Assembly: GCA_050246915.1 (NCBI GenBank) | Contig: JBFWVD010000004.1 | Coordinates: forward strand, 1 to 64,000 | Reading direction: 5' to 3' | DNA: 64,000 nt | Source of the DNA: JBFWVD01 sp050246915 | GTDB taxonomy: Bacteria; Actinomycetota; Acidimicrobiia; Acidimicrobiales; Ilumatobacteraceae | Shown here: positions 19,673 through 28,191 of the stretch, piece after piece | How positions within the stretch are numbered: the stretch's first letter is position 1 | Layout of the letters: each line of letters starts with the position of its first letter | Notes under the pieces: generated by a model | What the model saw: the letters and a program-made list of their open reading frames with translations, nothing else | The model's database searches: none | Told to the model about the DNA's origin: nothing | Made by a program: the position numbers and the translations under genes

Positions 19673-20025
19673 CTCGCCGACACCTCGGTCTCGACCGCGT
19701 CGTAGTCCATTGCGGCCTCGTGCAACATGTCGGCCAGCTGCGCTGCCTCGTCGCCGTAGAACCGGAGTTCGGCACCCCAGCGCTCCGCCAGCTGCCGCCA
19801 TGAACGATCGGCGTTGCCCGGTCCCATCACCTCGTCGGTGCCCACTGGTCGCTGCCATCGGCTCACCACGTCACCGAAGGCGTCGAGATCTCCGGCGATC
19901 GTGCGCAGAGCGTCGGCCGTGCGGATCAGTGACTCGGGAGTGACCGCCAGCGAGCCGGCCGGACCGAGCGGGCGTGGGGTGTGGCCGCCGGTCGCGGAGG
20001 TGGCTCCGGTGATGGGATCGGGCAT
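19660..20025 (-). CDS. EspC-like type VII secretion substrate
   Basis: 121 residues from ATG 20025. After a Gly/Pro-rich start comes a helix SLAVTPESLIRTADALRTIAGDLDAF, which fits the EspC family of helical ESX substrates, then a second helix containing RSWRQLAERWGAELRFYGDEAAQLADMLHEAA. No canonical W-x-G turn is present, but SRWQRPVG sits at the turn. It starts four bases after the WXG100 stop and overlaps the larger substrate gene, so all three are one transcript. It probably pairs with one of the other two small helical proteins for export. Confidence 0.7.
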   Translation of the reverse strand: MPDPITGATSATGGHTPRPLGPAGSLAVTPESLIRTADALRTIAGDLDAFGDVVSRWQRPVGTDEVMGPGNADRSWRQLAERWGAELRFYGDEAAQLADMLHEAAMDYDAVETEVSARCRG

Positions 20026-20029
20026 CGAC

Positions 20030-20323
20030 TCAGCGGGTGAAGCTGCCGGCGATGGCCGCTTCGGTCTGGCGGTAGGCCTCGGCTGTTTGCGACAGCAACT
20101 GGGCGATTCCGGTGAGGGCCTGGTGGAGTTGATCGGAACTGACCGCCCACGACGCGAAGAGTTGGTCGAAGCTGGCTTGGGCGGCGCCGTTCCAGGTTCC
20201 CGAGAGGGCCCCGACCCGTCCTCGCATGGTGTGGAGTTGCCCCATGATCGACTCGGCACCGGCCGAGAGCTGCTGCGCCGTGCCGGCGACGTCGTCCCAT
20301 GTCACGCGAAGGGAACCGGGCAT
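20030..20323 (-). CDS. WXG100-family (ESAT-6-like) secreted protein
   Basis: 97 residues, the standard length. Two helices flank the W-x-G turn, here GTWNGAAQASFDQLF at about 42-56. The first helix contains TAQQLSAGAESIMGQLHTMRG, and the second ends in QTAEAYRQTEAAI with a Y-x3-E-like export signal (AYRQTE). GGAGG is six bases before the ATG, an excellent ribosome site. First gene of the three-gene substrate operon transcribed toward the EccC-like gene. It should be exported as a folded dimer by that ATPase. Confidence 0.9.
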   Translation of the reverse strand: MPGSLRVTWDDVAGTAQQLSAGAESIMGQLHTMRGRVGALSGTWNGAAQASFDQLFASWAVSSDQLHQALTGIAQLLSQTAEAYRQTEAAIAGSFTR

Positions 20324-20373
20324 TCTGAACCTCCAGTGTCGGGCACCCACAGGCACCGCTAATGATGATTGGG

Positions 20374-20403
20374 AGGATATGAAAAGGAATGAAGAGGGAT
20401 CAA
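20374..20403 (-). promoter_or_regulatory. Candidate promoter of the WXG100 operon
   Basis: In an unusually AT-rich patch upstream of the WXG100 gene, the minus strand reads TTGATC (20398-20403), an 18-base spacer, then TATCCT (20374-20379). This fits a housekeeping sigma promoter. It lies about 50 bases before the start codon. Confidence 0.4.
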
Positions 20404-20563
20404 GGAGTATTGGATGATCTTGAGAATCGGGTCCCGTTGCGACCGCGGCGCTCGTGTGTCCGTCTGGTTCGCGAAACAACAGATCACAGAAGTCCGGCAC
20501 GGGGCGCCGACGCGCCCGCCGGTTCGTAGCATCAGCGCTGTTCCGAGCTGAGGAGGCCCGAAG

Positions 20564-21214
20564 ATGTTCTCTCGTCATCGCAGCCAGATGATCGATCCCG
20601 CCAACGCCCTGCCCGGGCGCGAGGCGACCATGGTCGTCCCCGCCGCCCACCACGTGTCGGGCCATCCCCTCACCGGTCCGTGGCCCGACGGTTTCGAGTC
20701 GGCGGTGTTCGGCCTGGGTTGCTTCTGGGGGGCCGAGCGCAAGTTCTGGCAAACACCGGGCGTGTGGAGCACCTCGGTCGGCTACGCCGCGGGTTACACC
20801 AAGAACCCCACCTACGAGGAGGTGTGTTCGGGCATGACCGGTCACAGCGAAGTCGTGCTGGTGGTGTTCGATCCGTCGGTCGTGTCCTATGAGCAGCTGT
20901 TGAAGGTGTTCTGGGAGAGCCACGATCCGACTCAGGGGATGCGTCAGGGCAACGACGTCGGATCGCAGTACCGATCGGTGATCTTGACCACCTCCGAGGC
21001 GCAGCGCGCTGCAGCGGAAGCCAGCCGGACGATGTTCGGCGAGAAGTTGGCGGCGTCGGGCTATGGAGCCATCACCACCGAGATCGCCGCGTTGGGCGAC
21101 TACTTCTATGCCGAGCCGTACCATCAGCAGTACCTGGCCAAGAACCCCAAGGGCTACTGCGGCCTGGGTGGCACCGGTGTTTCCTGCCCCATCGGCCTCT
21201 CGCCCGCGTCGTGA
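20564..21214 (+). CDS. msrA: Peptide methionine sulfoxide reductase MsrA
   Basis: 216 residues. The catalytic motif GLGCFWGAER places the nucleophilic Cys at residue 53, followed by SVGYAAGYTKNPTYEEVCSG and the family segment VGSQYRSVI. A C-terminal Cys (GGTGVSCPIG) is suited for resolving the disulfide. The enzyme repairs S-form methionine sulfoxide in proteins, using thioredoxin. A GGAGG lies about 10 bases before the ATG. The stop overlaps the next gene's GTG. Confidence 0.96.
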   Translation: MFSRHRSQMIDPANALPGREATMVVPAAHHVSGHPLTGPWPDGFESAVFGLGCFWGAERKFWQTPGVWSTSVGYAAGYTKNPTYEEVCSGMTGHSEVVLVVFDPSVVSYEQLLKVFWESHDPTQGMRQGNDVGSQYRSVILTTSEAQRAAAEASRTMFGEKLAASGYGAITTEIAALGDYFYAEPYHQQYLAKNPKGYCGLGGTGVSCPIGLSPAS

Positions 21215-21789
21215 CCATCGAGTGGCGTCGCGACCGAGGCAAGTTCTCGACGGAGGACTACGACGCGCGTTGGGCGGCGATGGCCCGTGACGGGCACAAC
21301 CCGCACGGCGAGGTCGACTTCGTGATGCAGTTGTCGCCGCGTTCGGTGCTCGACGCCGGCTGCGGCACCGGTCGCGTCGCCGTCGAGCTGCATCGTCGTG
21401 GTGTACCGGTGGTCGGAGTCGACCTGGATCCCGAGATGCTGGCCGCGGCCCGGTCGAAGGCGCCGCACCTGCCGTGGATCCACGGCGATCTGTCCGAGTT
21501 GGCGCTCGACACCTCGGTGCACGTGACGGTGATGGCCGGGAACGTGATGTTGTTCGTGCCCGACGTCAATCGGGCCCGGGCGGTGCGCAACGTGGCCAGC
21601 CATCTCGACGACGACGGGATCGTCGTGGCGGGCTTCCAGACCCAGTGGCCTGGCCGGGAGCTGTCACTCGACGACTACGACGAATGGTGCGCCGCGGCCG
21701 GGCTCGAGTTGGTCTCGCGGTTCGCCACGTGGGATGCCGAGCCGTTCGACGGCGGCGACTACGCCGTCAGCGTTCACCGTCGGAGCTGA
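21211..21789 (+). CDS. Class I SAM-dependent methyltransferase
   Basis: 192 residues. The SAM-binding motif is VLDAGCGTGRVAVELHRRG, with the acidic residue of VVGVDLDPEML binding the ribose. A DLSELAL segment and a VTVMAGNVMLFV strand complete the Rossmann core. The target is unknown; small-molecule methyltransferases of this kind are very diverse. Translation is coupled to msrA through a GTGA overlap. The 3' end overlaps the convergent CoA-transferase gene by 23 bases. Confidence 0.85.
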   Translation: MTIEWRRDRGKFSTEDYDARWAAMARDGHNPHGEVDFVMQLSPRSVLDAGCGTGRVAVELHRRGVPVVGVDLDPEMLAAARSKAPHLPWIHGDLSELALDTSVHVTVMAGNVMLFVPDVNRARAVRNVASHLDDDGIVVAGFQTQWPGRELSLDDYDEWCAAAGLELVSRFATWDAEPFDGGDYAVSVHRRS

Positions 21790-22999
21790 CCCCGCCGGAT
21801 CCATGCCCAGCGTCGAGCTCCGGCGTCAGCTCGGCCAGGATCTCGGCGCGATCGGCGTCGAGATCCCGACCGACCCATCGAACGCGTCCTGGCGTGGCCG
21901 ACAGGCGGGCGATGAGGCCCTGCATCGGGTAGCCGTCCACATCGGCGATCATCTGGCGGGCCAACACGTGTTCGTCGCTGGCGAGGTCCTGCATCGTCAT
22001 GACCGGGGCGATGGCGGCCTGGGCGTCATTGAACGTGGCGATCACCTCGGCCATCGGCCGGGCGGCGATCCACGCTCCGAGTCGTTCATCGATGATCTCG
22101 CGATGAGCGACCCGCCCGGTGAACGTGGCGAACCGATCGTCGCCGTCGAGGCCGATGATGGCCATCACGCGACGAGCCACGCTCTCGGCGGTCGATGAGA
22201 TGCCCACCCATGCTCCGTCCGCGCATCGGTAGGTGTTGCGAGGCACCGAGTAGGGGATCTCGGCACCCATACGCGGCTGGAGGTACCCGAGCTTGAGCCA
22301 CGCAGTGACGAGGGGGCCCATGAGCTGGAACAAGCTCTCGAACAGGCTCACGTCGACGACCTGACCGACCCCTGAGTGCAGGGCGACCATCGCGGCGAAC
22401 GCGCCCACGACACCGGTCACCTCGTCGGTGAGTGCGATGGGCGGCAGTAGCGGGTTGCCGTCGGGTTCACCGGAGATGGCAACCAGGCCGCTCATCGCTT
22501 CAGCGATGGAAGCGAATCCGGGACGATCCTTGTAGGGGCCGTCCTGTCCGAAGCCAGTGACCCGGAGGATCACCAGCTTGGGATTGCGGGCCAGCAGCAC
22601 GTCCGGACCGAGCCCGAGCCGTTCGAGCGTGCCCGGTCGGAAGTTCTCGACCAGCACGTCGGCGCTGTCGCACAGGCGCAGGAACACGTCGCGCTCCTCG
22701 TCGGCCTTCAGATCGAGCGCGATGGTGCGCTTGTTGCGACCGGCGAGCTTCCAGAACATGGTGACGCCGTCATCGGGGTCGCGCCAGCCCATCGCCCGCG
22801 TGGTGTCACCACCGTCGGGCCTCTCCACCTTGATCACGTCGGCACCGAAGTCCGCCAGGTACCGGGCTGCGGACGGGCCGGCCAACACGGTGGCCAGGTC
22901 GATGACCCGGAGATCGGCCAGAGGTGCGCCGAGCGGTGCCGGGGTCGACGGGTTCGCCGCGTCGGGGTCGCCGGGTTCGGGCTCGTGAGAAGTGTTCAT
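21767..22999 (-). CDS. Family III CoA-transferase (CaiB/BaiF-type)
   Basis: 410 residues. The start of the fold is LADLRVIDLATVLAGPSAARYLADFGADVIKVE, followed by RNKRTIALDLK and the ENFRPGTLERLGLG motif. The catalytic Asp is probably in ALTDEVTG near 205. The C-terminal half includes RNTYRCADGAWVGIS. Family members move CoA between carboxylic acids, as in carnitine, bile acid and oxalate metabolism, or act as racemases. The substrate is not predictable here, and no acyl-CoA dehydrogenase or hydratase is adjacent. Confidence 0.9.
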   Translation of the reverse strand: MNTSHEPEPGDPDAANPSTPAPLGAPLADLRVIDLATVLAGPSAARYLADFGADVIKVERPDGGDTTRAMGWRDPDDGVTMFWKLAGRNKRTIALDLKADEERDVFLRLCDSADVLVENFRPGTLERLGLGPDVLLARNPKLVILRVTGFGQDGPYKDRPGFASIAEAMSGLVAISGEPDGNPLLPPIALTDEVTGVVGAFAAMVALHSGVGQVVDVSLFESLFQLMGPLVTAWLKLGYLQPRMGAEIPYSVPRNTYRCADGAWVGISSTAESVARRVMAIIGLDGDDRFATFTGRVAHREIIDERLGAWIAARPMAEVIATFNDAQAAIAPVMTMQDLASDEHVLARQMIADVDGYPMQGLIARLSATPGRVRWVGRDLDADRAEILAELTPELDAGHGSGGVSSDGER

Positions 23000-23023
23000 C
23001 GGACCGAAGCTTGGCAGCGCCGG

Positions 23024-25711
23024 TCAACCAGCCGCCATCGGATGGCTACCGGGGGCGAATGTCGCCTCGAATGCGGCGGCGTCGCGTGGGCGCCCGTGCA
23101 GGTAGCCCTGGCTGTACTGGCAGCCCAACTCCACGAGGTGGGCCAGCTGCCATGGTTCCTCAACCCCTTCGGCGACCACCTCGAGGTCGATGGCCTGTCC
23201 GAGACGCACGACCATCTCGGTGATCGAACGATCGCGACTCGAGCTCAAGTTGGCGATGAACGATCGGTCGATCTTGAGGCGATCGATCGGCAGGTTTCGC
23301 AGGTGGGCGACGGAGGTGAAGCCGGTTCCGAAGTCGTCGACCGCGACCCGCACACCCATCTCGCGGATGATGGCCAGCTGCTCGGCGGCGCTCGACAGAT
23401 CGTCGAGGAGGACGGTTTCGGTGACCTCCACGATGAGTGCGCCGGGATCGAGCCGGCTCGCGGCGAGGCTGCTGCGTAGGTCGGCGATGAAGCCGGGGGA
23501 CTGCAGATTGGCGACCGATACGTTGACCGATGCCGTGAGGTCCGGCAGGCCGTGTGCACGCCAATGGGCGACCTGGGCGGTGGCCCGTCGCATGACCCAT
23601 CGGTCGATCTCGGCCACCAGCTCGGAGCGTTCGGCGACCGGGATGAACACGCCCGGAGCAATGAAGCTGCCGTCGGATTGCGGCCAGCGCACCAGGGCCT
23701 CGACTCCCGAGATGTCCCCGCTGGCCGCCACGACGATCGGTTGGTAGAACACATCGAGCTCGTCGCGCTCGATCGCGCCTCGCAGCCGGGTTGCCATTGT
23801 GTCCTGGCTGGCCAGCTCGGCCCGCATGGCGGCGTCGAACACCACGGCACGTCCGCGTCCACCCTGCTTGGCTCGATACAGGGCGAGGTCGGCGTCACGC
23901 AGGATGTCATCGGGGCGGTCGCTGTCATGGGCGAAGGCGATGCCGACCGACGTGCCGAGCTCACGGCGTTCACCGCGGAGCACGACGTGATCGCCCACGG
24001 CGTCGATGAGGCGCTGGGCAGTGGCCACGGTGGCGTCCATGGTCATCGTCCCGGGGAACACCACGACGAACTCATCACCGCCGAGGCGGGCAACGACACC
24101 GTTGGCCGGGACGGCCGCGACCAATCGGCGGGCGATGTCCTGCAGGACATGGTCGCCCGCGGCGTGACCGGCGCGGTCGTTGATCTGCTTGAAGCCGTCG
24201 AGGTCGAGGAAGAACACGACAGCACCGGGTCGTTCCATGGCCTTCGGCGGCAATCCCGGCGATGTTTCGTCAACGGCCTGGTCTGCGTTGCCGAGGATCG
24301 CACCGAGGTGTTCGACCAGGGCGCGGCGGTTCATGAGCCCTGTCAACGTGTCGTGGCGGGCCTCGTGGGCGAGCTTGGCTTGTAGTTCGTTCTGATGGGC
24401 GATCGAGGTGCGCAGAGCGTCGATCGCCTGATGCACGACCCGCCCGAGCTCCCCAGGTGCTGGTTCGAGGTATTGCGTTCCGCCCAGGTCCCCTGCTGCC
24501 AGCGCGATCGCCTGGCTCTCCACCGATCGCAAGCTGGCGACCATCTCGTTCATGGCCCGCGCCGCCTGGGCCAGCTCCCGTGGTCCGGTGGTATCGAGAT
24601 CGTCGGGGCTGAGACGACCGGTGGTGACCTCGATGGCTCGCTGGTGCAGTCGGCGGGCGGGCACGGTGATGGACCGGACGGTGATCAGTGCCAGGGCGAG
24701 GGTGAGCGCGGAGACGAATACCAACGCCATGGCCATGTTCCGGTATGCGTCGGTGGCCCGGTCTTCGAGGCCGCGGGCATCGGAGGTCGCGTCGTCGGCG
24801 ACGTGTTGGGCCATCGAGAGTAGGGCGTCTTGACGGACAAGGCCGAAGTCGATCAACTCGATGGCATCGCCGAACGGGAGCGGATCGCCGCGACCGGAGA
24901 GCTCGAGATCGATCTGGGCCTCGAATTGTTGTGCGCCGGGGTTGGCCGAGATGGACCAGATCCACCGCGATTGGGCGCTCGGACTGAGGCTGCGCAGGAG
25001 GCGACTCTCGGCGACCTCGTACCGGGCGGTGGCGGCGATGAGATCGACCAGTGCGGTCTCGGCGCCAGGGAGGTTCGGCAGCAGCACGTTGGCCATGGCC
25101 CGGGTCTGGGCGTTCCCGGCAGAGAACGCGTCGGCGGTGTAGGTCAGGCTGGTCATCACCCTGGCCAGCTCGGCGGTGCCGGTCACCGATGTGCTGGTCT
25201 CCTGGGCTGACAGGAGCCGGTTCATCCAGGCTTCGTGGACCTCGTTCGTCAAGGTGGCGTACAGGGCTTCGACCGACAAGGACTCAGCAGTCCCGGCGTC
25301 CACCTGCAGCCGTGTCGAGTCGAGCACGGCGCCGAGGCCTGTCTTGACCAACATTGCAGCCAGGTACGGATCGGACGAGACCCGGCGCCGGGAGCGCATC
25401 AACTCATCCTCGAGATCGATGTCGAAGAGCCCGCCGACCTGCTCGGTGCTGACGCCGAGGTGACGCGCGGCGACGGCGATGGCCGTCATCCGTTGTTCGT
25501 CGATGAGCGCGGCGTAGGCGTCGAGGATCTCGTTCGACCGATCCATCTCTCGCACGATCCGGTCGGCGTCGCGCGCCATCTCGTGGCGGACCTGGAGCTG
25601 GAACGCGACGAACGTGACCATGGCGACCAGCGGGATGGCGACCACGCCGAGGAGGCGGGAGCGGGTGCTGGTACGAAGATCGCGTCCTGCCCGGATCTTC
25701 GCCATGGTCAT
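23024..25711 (-). CDS. Membrane GGDEF-EAL c-di-GMP protein
   Basis: 895 residues from ATG 25711; a GTG at 25744 is also possible. A transmembrane helix at about 20-40 precedes a 300-residue helical sensor of the nitrate-sensor type (RSNEILDAYAALIDEQRMT). A second helix and a HAMP-like linker follow, then GGDEF (RLGGDEFVVVF) and EAL (GVEALVRWPQ). The EAL part keeps the metal and catalytic residues: NVSVANLQ, VEVTETVLLDD, VDDFGTGFTS, RLKIDRSF and AEGVEEPWQL. No RxxD inhibitory site precedes GGDEF. It could both make and break c-di-GMP. It is a paralog of the tandem group at 29-37 kb but sits apart, 24 bases downstream of the CoA-transferase start on the same strand. Confidence 0.92.
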   Translation of the reverse strand: MTMAKIRAGRDLRTSTRSRLLGVVAIPLVAMVTFVAFQLQVRHEMARDADRIVREMDRSNEILDAYAALIDEQRMTAIAVAARHLGVSTEQVGGLFDIDLEDELMRSRRRVSSDPYLAAMLVKTGLGAVLDSTRLQVDAGTAESLSVEALYATLTNEVHEAWMNRLLSAQETSTSVTGTAELARVMTSLTYTADAFSAGNAQTRAMANVLLPNLPGAETALVDLIAATARYEVAESRLLRSLSPSAQSRWIWSISANPGAQQFEAQIDLELSGRGDPLPFGDAIELIDFGLVRQDALLSMAQHVADDATSDARGLEDRATDAYRNMAMALVFVSALTLALALITVRSITVPARRLHQRAIEVTTGRLSPDDLDTTGPRELAQAARAMNEMVASLRSVESQAIALAAGDLGGTQYLEPAPGELGRVVHQAIDALRTSIAHQNELQAKLAHEARHDTLTGLMNRRALVEHLGAILGNADQAVDETSPGLPPKAMERPGAVVFFLDLDGFKQINDRAGHAAGDHVLQDIARRLVAAVPANGVVARLGGDEFVVVFPGTMTMDATVATAQRLIDAVGDHVVLRGERRELGTSVGIAFAHDSDRPDDILRDADLALYRAKQGGRGRAVVFDAAMRAELASQDTMATRLRGAIERDELDVFYQPIVVAASGDISGVEALVRWPQSDGSFIAPGVFIPVAERSELVAEIDRWVMRRATAQVAHWRAHGLPDLTASVNVSVANLQSPGFIADLRSSLAASRLDPGALIVEVTETVLLDDLSSAAEQLAIIREMGVRVAVDDFGTGFTSVAHLRNLPIDRLKIDRSFIANLSSSRDRSITEMVVRLGQAIDLEVVAEGVEEPWQLAHLVELGCQYSQGYLHGRPRDAAAFEATFAPGSHPMAAG

Positions 25712-25838
25712 GAGTCGGAACACCTGAGGGCCGAGTTGAGCCACTCACCGAAAATGAGCCCACGCAGGGCCAGAGCTCGCGACGGTCCCGGTACGGTGGG
25801 CTCGCCTGGACTGCCCGGGCTCTGGGGAGGGTCGAGAC

Positions 25839-26312
25839 ATGGCGGGTGAACCCGTGGTGAGCGTTCGCATGAGCAAGGACGAGGCATGGGACCTGTTGAC
25901 CGATGCGCACACCGCGATCTTCACCACGTTGCGTCGCGACGGCGTGCCGATCGCCATGCCGGTGTGGTTCGCGGTGATCGATCGACACGTCTACCTGAAC
26001 ACACGCGGCCGCAAGCTCGAGCGCATTCGCCGCGACGCCCGATCGTCGATCCTGGTGGAAGACGGCGAGCTGTGGCGGGAGCTACGGGCGGTGCATCTCA
26101 CCGGCCGTGCCCGGATCATCGAGCCGGACCCGCAGTTGGCCGCCCGCATCAGTGCGGAACTCGACCGGAAATACGCCGCCTATCGAACTGCTCCCGAGGA
26201 CATGCCCGAAGCAACCCGTGCGGCCTATTCGGGTGCGGCGATGGAGACCGTGGAGTTCGTCCCCGACGCTCGGGTGCTCAACTGGGACAACGGGCGCTTG
26301 TTCGCCCACTGA
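25839..26312 (+). CDS. PPOX-class FMN/F420-binding oxidoreductase
   Basis: 157 residues with the split-barrel fold of pyridoxamine-phosphate-oxidase-like proteins: AWDLLTDAHTAIFTTLRRDGVPIAMPVWFAV, then the RKLERIRRDARSSIL cofactor-contact segment and LRAVHLTGRARII. In actinobacteria such proteins use F420 or FMN to reduce varied substrates. Which cofactor is used here cannot be told. GGGGAGGG lies about 7 bases before the ATG. It is divergent from the GGDEF-EAL gene. Confidence 0.85.
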   Translation: MAGEPVVSVRMSKDEAWDLLTDAHTAIFTTLRRDGVPIAMPVWFAVIDRHVYLNTRGRKLERIRRDARSSILVEDGELWRELRAVHLTGRARIIEPDPQLAARISAELDRKYAAYRTAPEDMPEATRAAYSGAAMETVEFVPDARVLNWDNGRLFAH

Positions 26313-26364
26313 CCCGGCACGGCTCGGTTGTCCGGACTCTCCCGGGCCGCCATACTCGATACGT

Positions 26365-26379
26365 AAACACCGTTTTCAA
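26365..26379. promoter_or_regulatory. Candidate TetR operator upstream of the DUF2889 gene
   Basis: AAACACCGTTTTCAA contains the dyad AAAC-ACC-GTTT and lies 39 bases upstream of the DUF2889 ATG. Twelve of its 15 bases recur, in the same orientation relative to the gene, upstream of the amidohydrolase at 29425-29439. The gene for a TetR regulator lies between the two. Confidence 0.4.
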
Positions 26380-26403
26380 GATCACGACCAGCAGGAGGTC
26401 GGT

Positions 26404-27441
26404 ATGGGTGCTTCGCCGCGCCAGTCGGGTGACGACGAACAACTCGCGCCGCCTCCGGCCAAGCCGGCGCCACGGCCCCCGGAGCGTCGACCCGGTTCGC
26501 TCCGACGGACGAGCTCCATCGACATGTGGTGGCCAGATGGCATCGGCACCGACATGCACATGGCCGGTCGAGCCCGTGATCTGTTGACCGATGACGACGG
26601 CGAGCCGCGGGTGTTGACCGAGGACTCCATGACGGCGGTGGTTGACGCCTCACGCGTCATCAGCACCATCAGCGCTGTGCCCGATCGGCCCACGATCGGC
26701 AATCTGGTCGGAGCGCGCGGCGGGGGTGGGCTACGCCGGGTCATCGCCGAGGCCATGCCCGACGAGGCGGCACAAGTGACGCCGTTGTCGTTGTTGCTCG
26801 ATGACATCGCCGGGGCCAGCCTCATCGGCGGGTTCGCGTGGCTGCGTCACACCGAGGACTTCCGCCATCCCCCGAAGGGATGGTCGGTGGTGATCGAGCC
26901 GCCCCCGCCGAGGCAGATGATCGGTATCTGCTCGGGGTTCCGACCCGGGTCAGCGACGTTGAACCCGGATGGGACCAACATCATCGGCCGTCACAATGTG
27001 GCGGCCGTTCCACCCCTCACCGATCCCGACGATCCGATCGGATGGCATCAACTCGCCCCTCTGCCCGACGTGGCGATGCGTCGGGCCCGCCGGATCGACA
27101 TCTGGCGTGACGGCGATCGCCTCATGATCGAAGCGATGTTCCGCGATTCATGTCGAGAGCGGGACCTGACCGAGACCGCTGTGCACGAGTATCGGATCGA
27201 GGCCGAAGCGGACCTGTCCAATGGGGTCCTGACGCGGGTCTACGCAGAGCCGCGAGTGCTGCCATACGCCGAGTGTCCGGCGGCAGCCCCCAATGCGGCC
27301 TGGGTGGAGGGCATCGCGCTGGGTGCGCTCCGCGACCAGGTGTTGACGGTGTTGAGCGGGCCCGACTGCTGCACCCATCTCAACGATGCGCTCCGGGCAC
27401 TGGCCGACGTGCCAGCGCTGGCGGTGATGGCCGGCATCTGA
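26404..27441 (+). CDS. DUF2889 domain protein
   Basis: 345 residues from ATG 26404, chosen because AGGAGG (26393-26398) is five bases upstream. The N-terminal 55 residues are Pro-rich and disordered. The rest fits DUF2889, with RRTSSIDMWWPDGIGTDMHMAGRARDLL at the front and VLPYAECPAAAPNAAWVEGI near the end, where a conserved Cys/Asp/Cys set (GPDCCTHLND) closes the domain. Function unknown; relatives occur beside acyl-CoA and amidohydrolase genes in actinobacteria. A TetR gene follows convergently, and a similar operator is shared with the amidohydrolase. Confidence 0.83.
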   Translation: MGASPRQSGDDEQLAPPPAKPAPRPPERRPGSLRRTSSIDMWWPDGIGTDMHMAGRARDLLTDDDGEPRVLTEDSMTAVVDASRVISTISAVPDRPTIGNLVGARGGGGLRRVIAEAMPDEAAQVTPLSLLLDDIAGASLIGGFAWLRHTEDFRHPPKGWSVVIEPPPPRQMIGICSGFRPGSATLNPDGTNIIGRHNVAAVPPLTDPDDPIGWHQLAPLPDVAMRRARRIDIWRDGDRLMIEAMFRDSCRERDLTETAVHEYRIEAEADLSNGVLTRVYAEPRVLPYAECPAAAPNAAWVEGIALGALRDQVLTVLSGPDCCTHLNDALRALADVPALAVMAGI

Positions 27442-27465
27442 AATGCCGACCGAGTGCGGATCAGA

Positions 27466-28143
27466 TCAGGTCGGGGGGCAACCGAGAGCCCGTCGGCAGA
27501 AGCCGAGCACGTCATCGACCGCTTGCGCTTTTGGTCGGCCCGGTGTCACGCCTCCGTGGGACAGCCCAGCGGCAGCCCAGGTGATGGCACGGATGAACTC
27601 CGCGTCGGGTTCGGGATCGGCGGCGAGGAACGAGCCGTCGGCCTTCCCGGCCCGCAAGATGGCGACCAGGGGCGACGCGATCAGCTCGGCGCCGAGCAAC
27701 GCCTCGGCTTCGATCCCTTCGGCCTTCATGACCTGCATCGAGCCCAACGCGGCGACTCGCTTCGCCTTCGCCTCGTTGAGTCCGAAGCTGACGATCTCGT
27801 TCACCCACGCCTCGAGCGCGGCGATCGGTGTCGGGGCGGCGGCGACCTTCGCCTCCAGTCGGGCGGCGGCGCGGGTGGCGTCTCGGCGATAGAGCGCGCA
27901 CAGCAGCTCGTCTTTGGAGGTGAAGTGGCGGTAGAACGACCGCGTCGACATCCCGGCCTCGGCCAGGATGTCGGTCACGGTCAGATCGTGGTCACCGCGC
28001 TGCATGAGGGCCAAGGCGGCGTCGCAGATCATCTCGACTTCGGTGGCCGGGTCGAATCGACGCGGTCGGCCGACCTTGCGCTCGGGCTCTGCGACCGCTG
28101 CTGCCGGTAGCGCTGATACGTGTCGAGCCGACATCGCGATCAC
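27466..28143 (-). CDS. TetR-family transcriptional regulator
   Basis: 225 residues. A helix-turn-helix at about 30-75 (ALALMQRGDHDLTVTDILAEAGMSTRSFYRHFTSKDELL) is typical TetR, with an all-helical ligand domain after it. The first 25 residues are an unstructured tail; ATG at the fourth residue is an alternative start. It lies between the DUF2889 and amidohydrolase genes, whose upstream regions share a 12-of-15 match. No copy of that motif is seen at its own start, so any self-control must use other DNA. Confidence 0.9.
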   Translation of the reverse strand: MIAMSARHVSALPAAAVAEPERKVGRPRRFDPATEVEMICDAALALMQRGDHDLTVTDILAEAGMSTRSFYRHFTSKDELLCALYRRDATRAAARLEAKVAAAPTPIAALEAWVNEIVSFGLNEAKAKRVAALGSMQVMKAEGIEAEALLGAELIASPLVAILRAGKADGSFLAADPEPDAEFIRAITWAAAGLSHGGVTPGRPKAQAVDDVLGFCRRALGCPPT

Positions 28144-28191
28144 CGTACCGGAGTGGGAGCTGCGGTCGTAGTGGTCCTCACCTGGCGCAGG

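Noticed and set aside
25756..25803. GAGCCCAC and GTGGGCTC inverted repeat between the GGDEF-EAL and PPOX genes
   Set aside because: The arms are only eight bases with a 32-base spacer in a divergent promoter region; too weak for a terminator and not repeated elsewhere.
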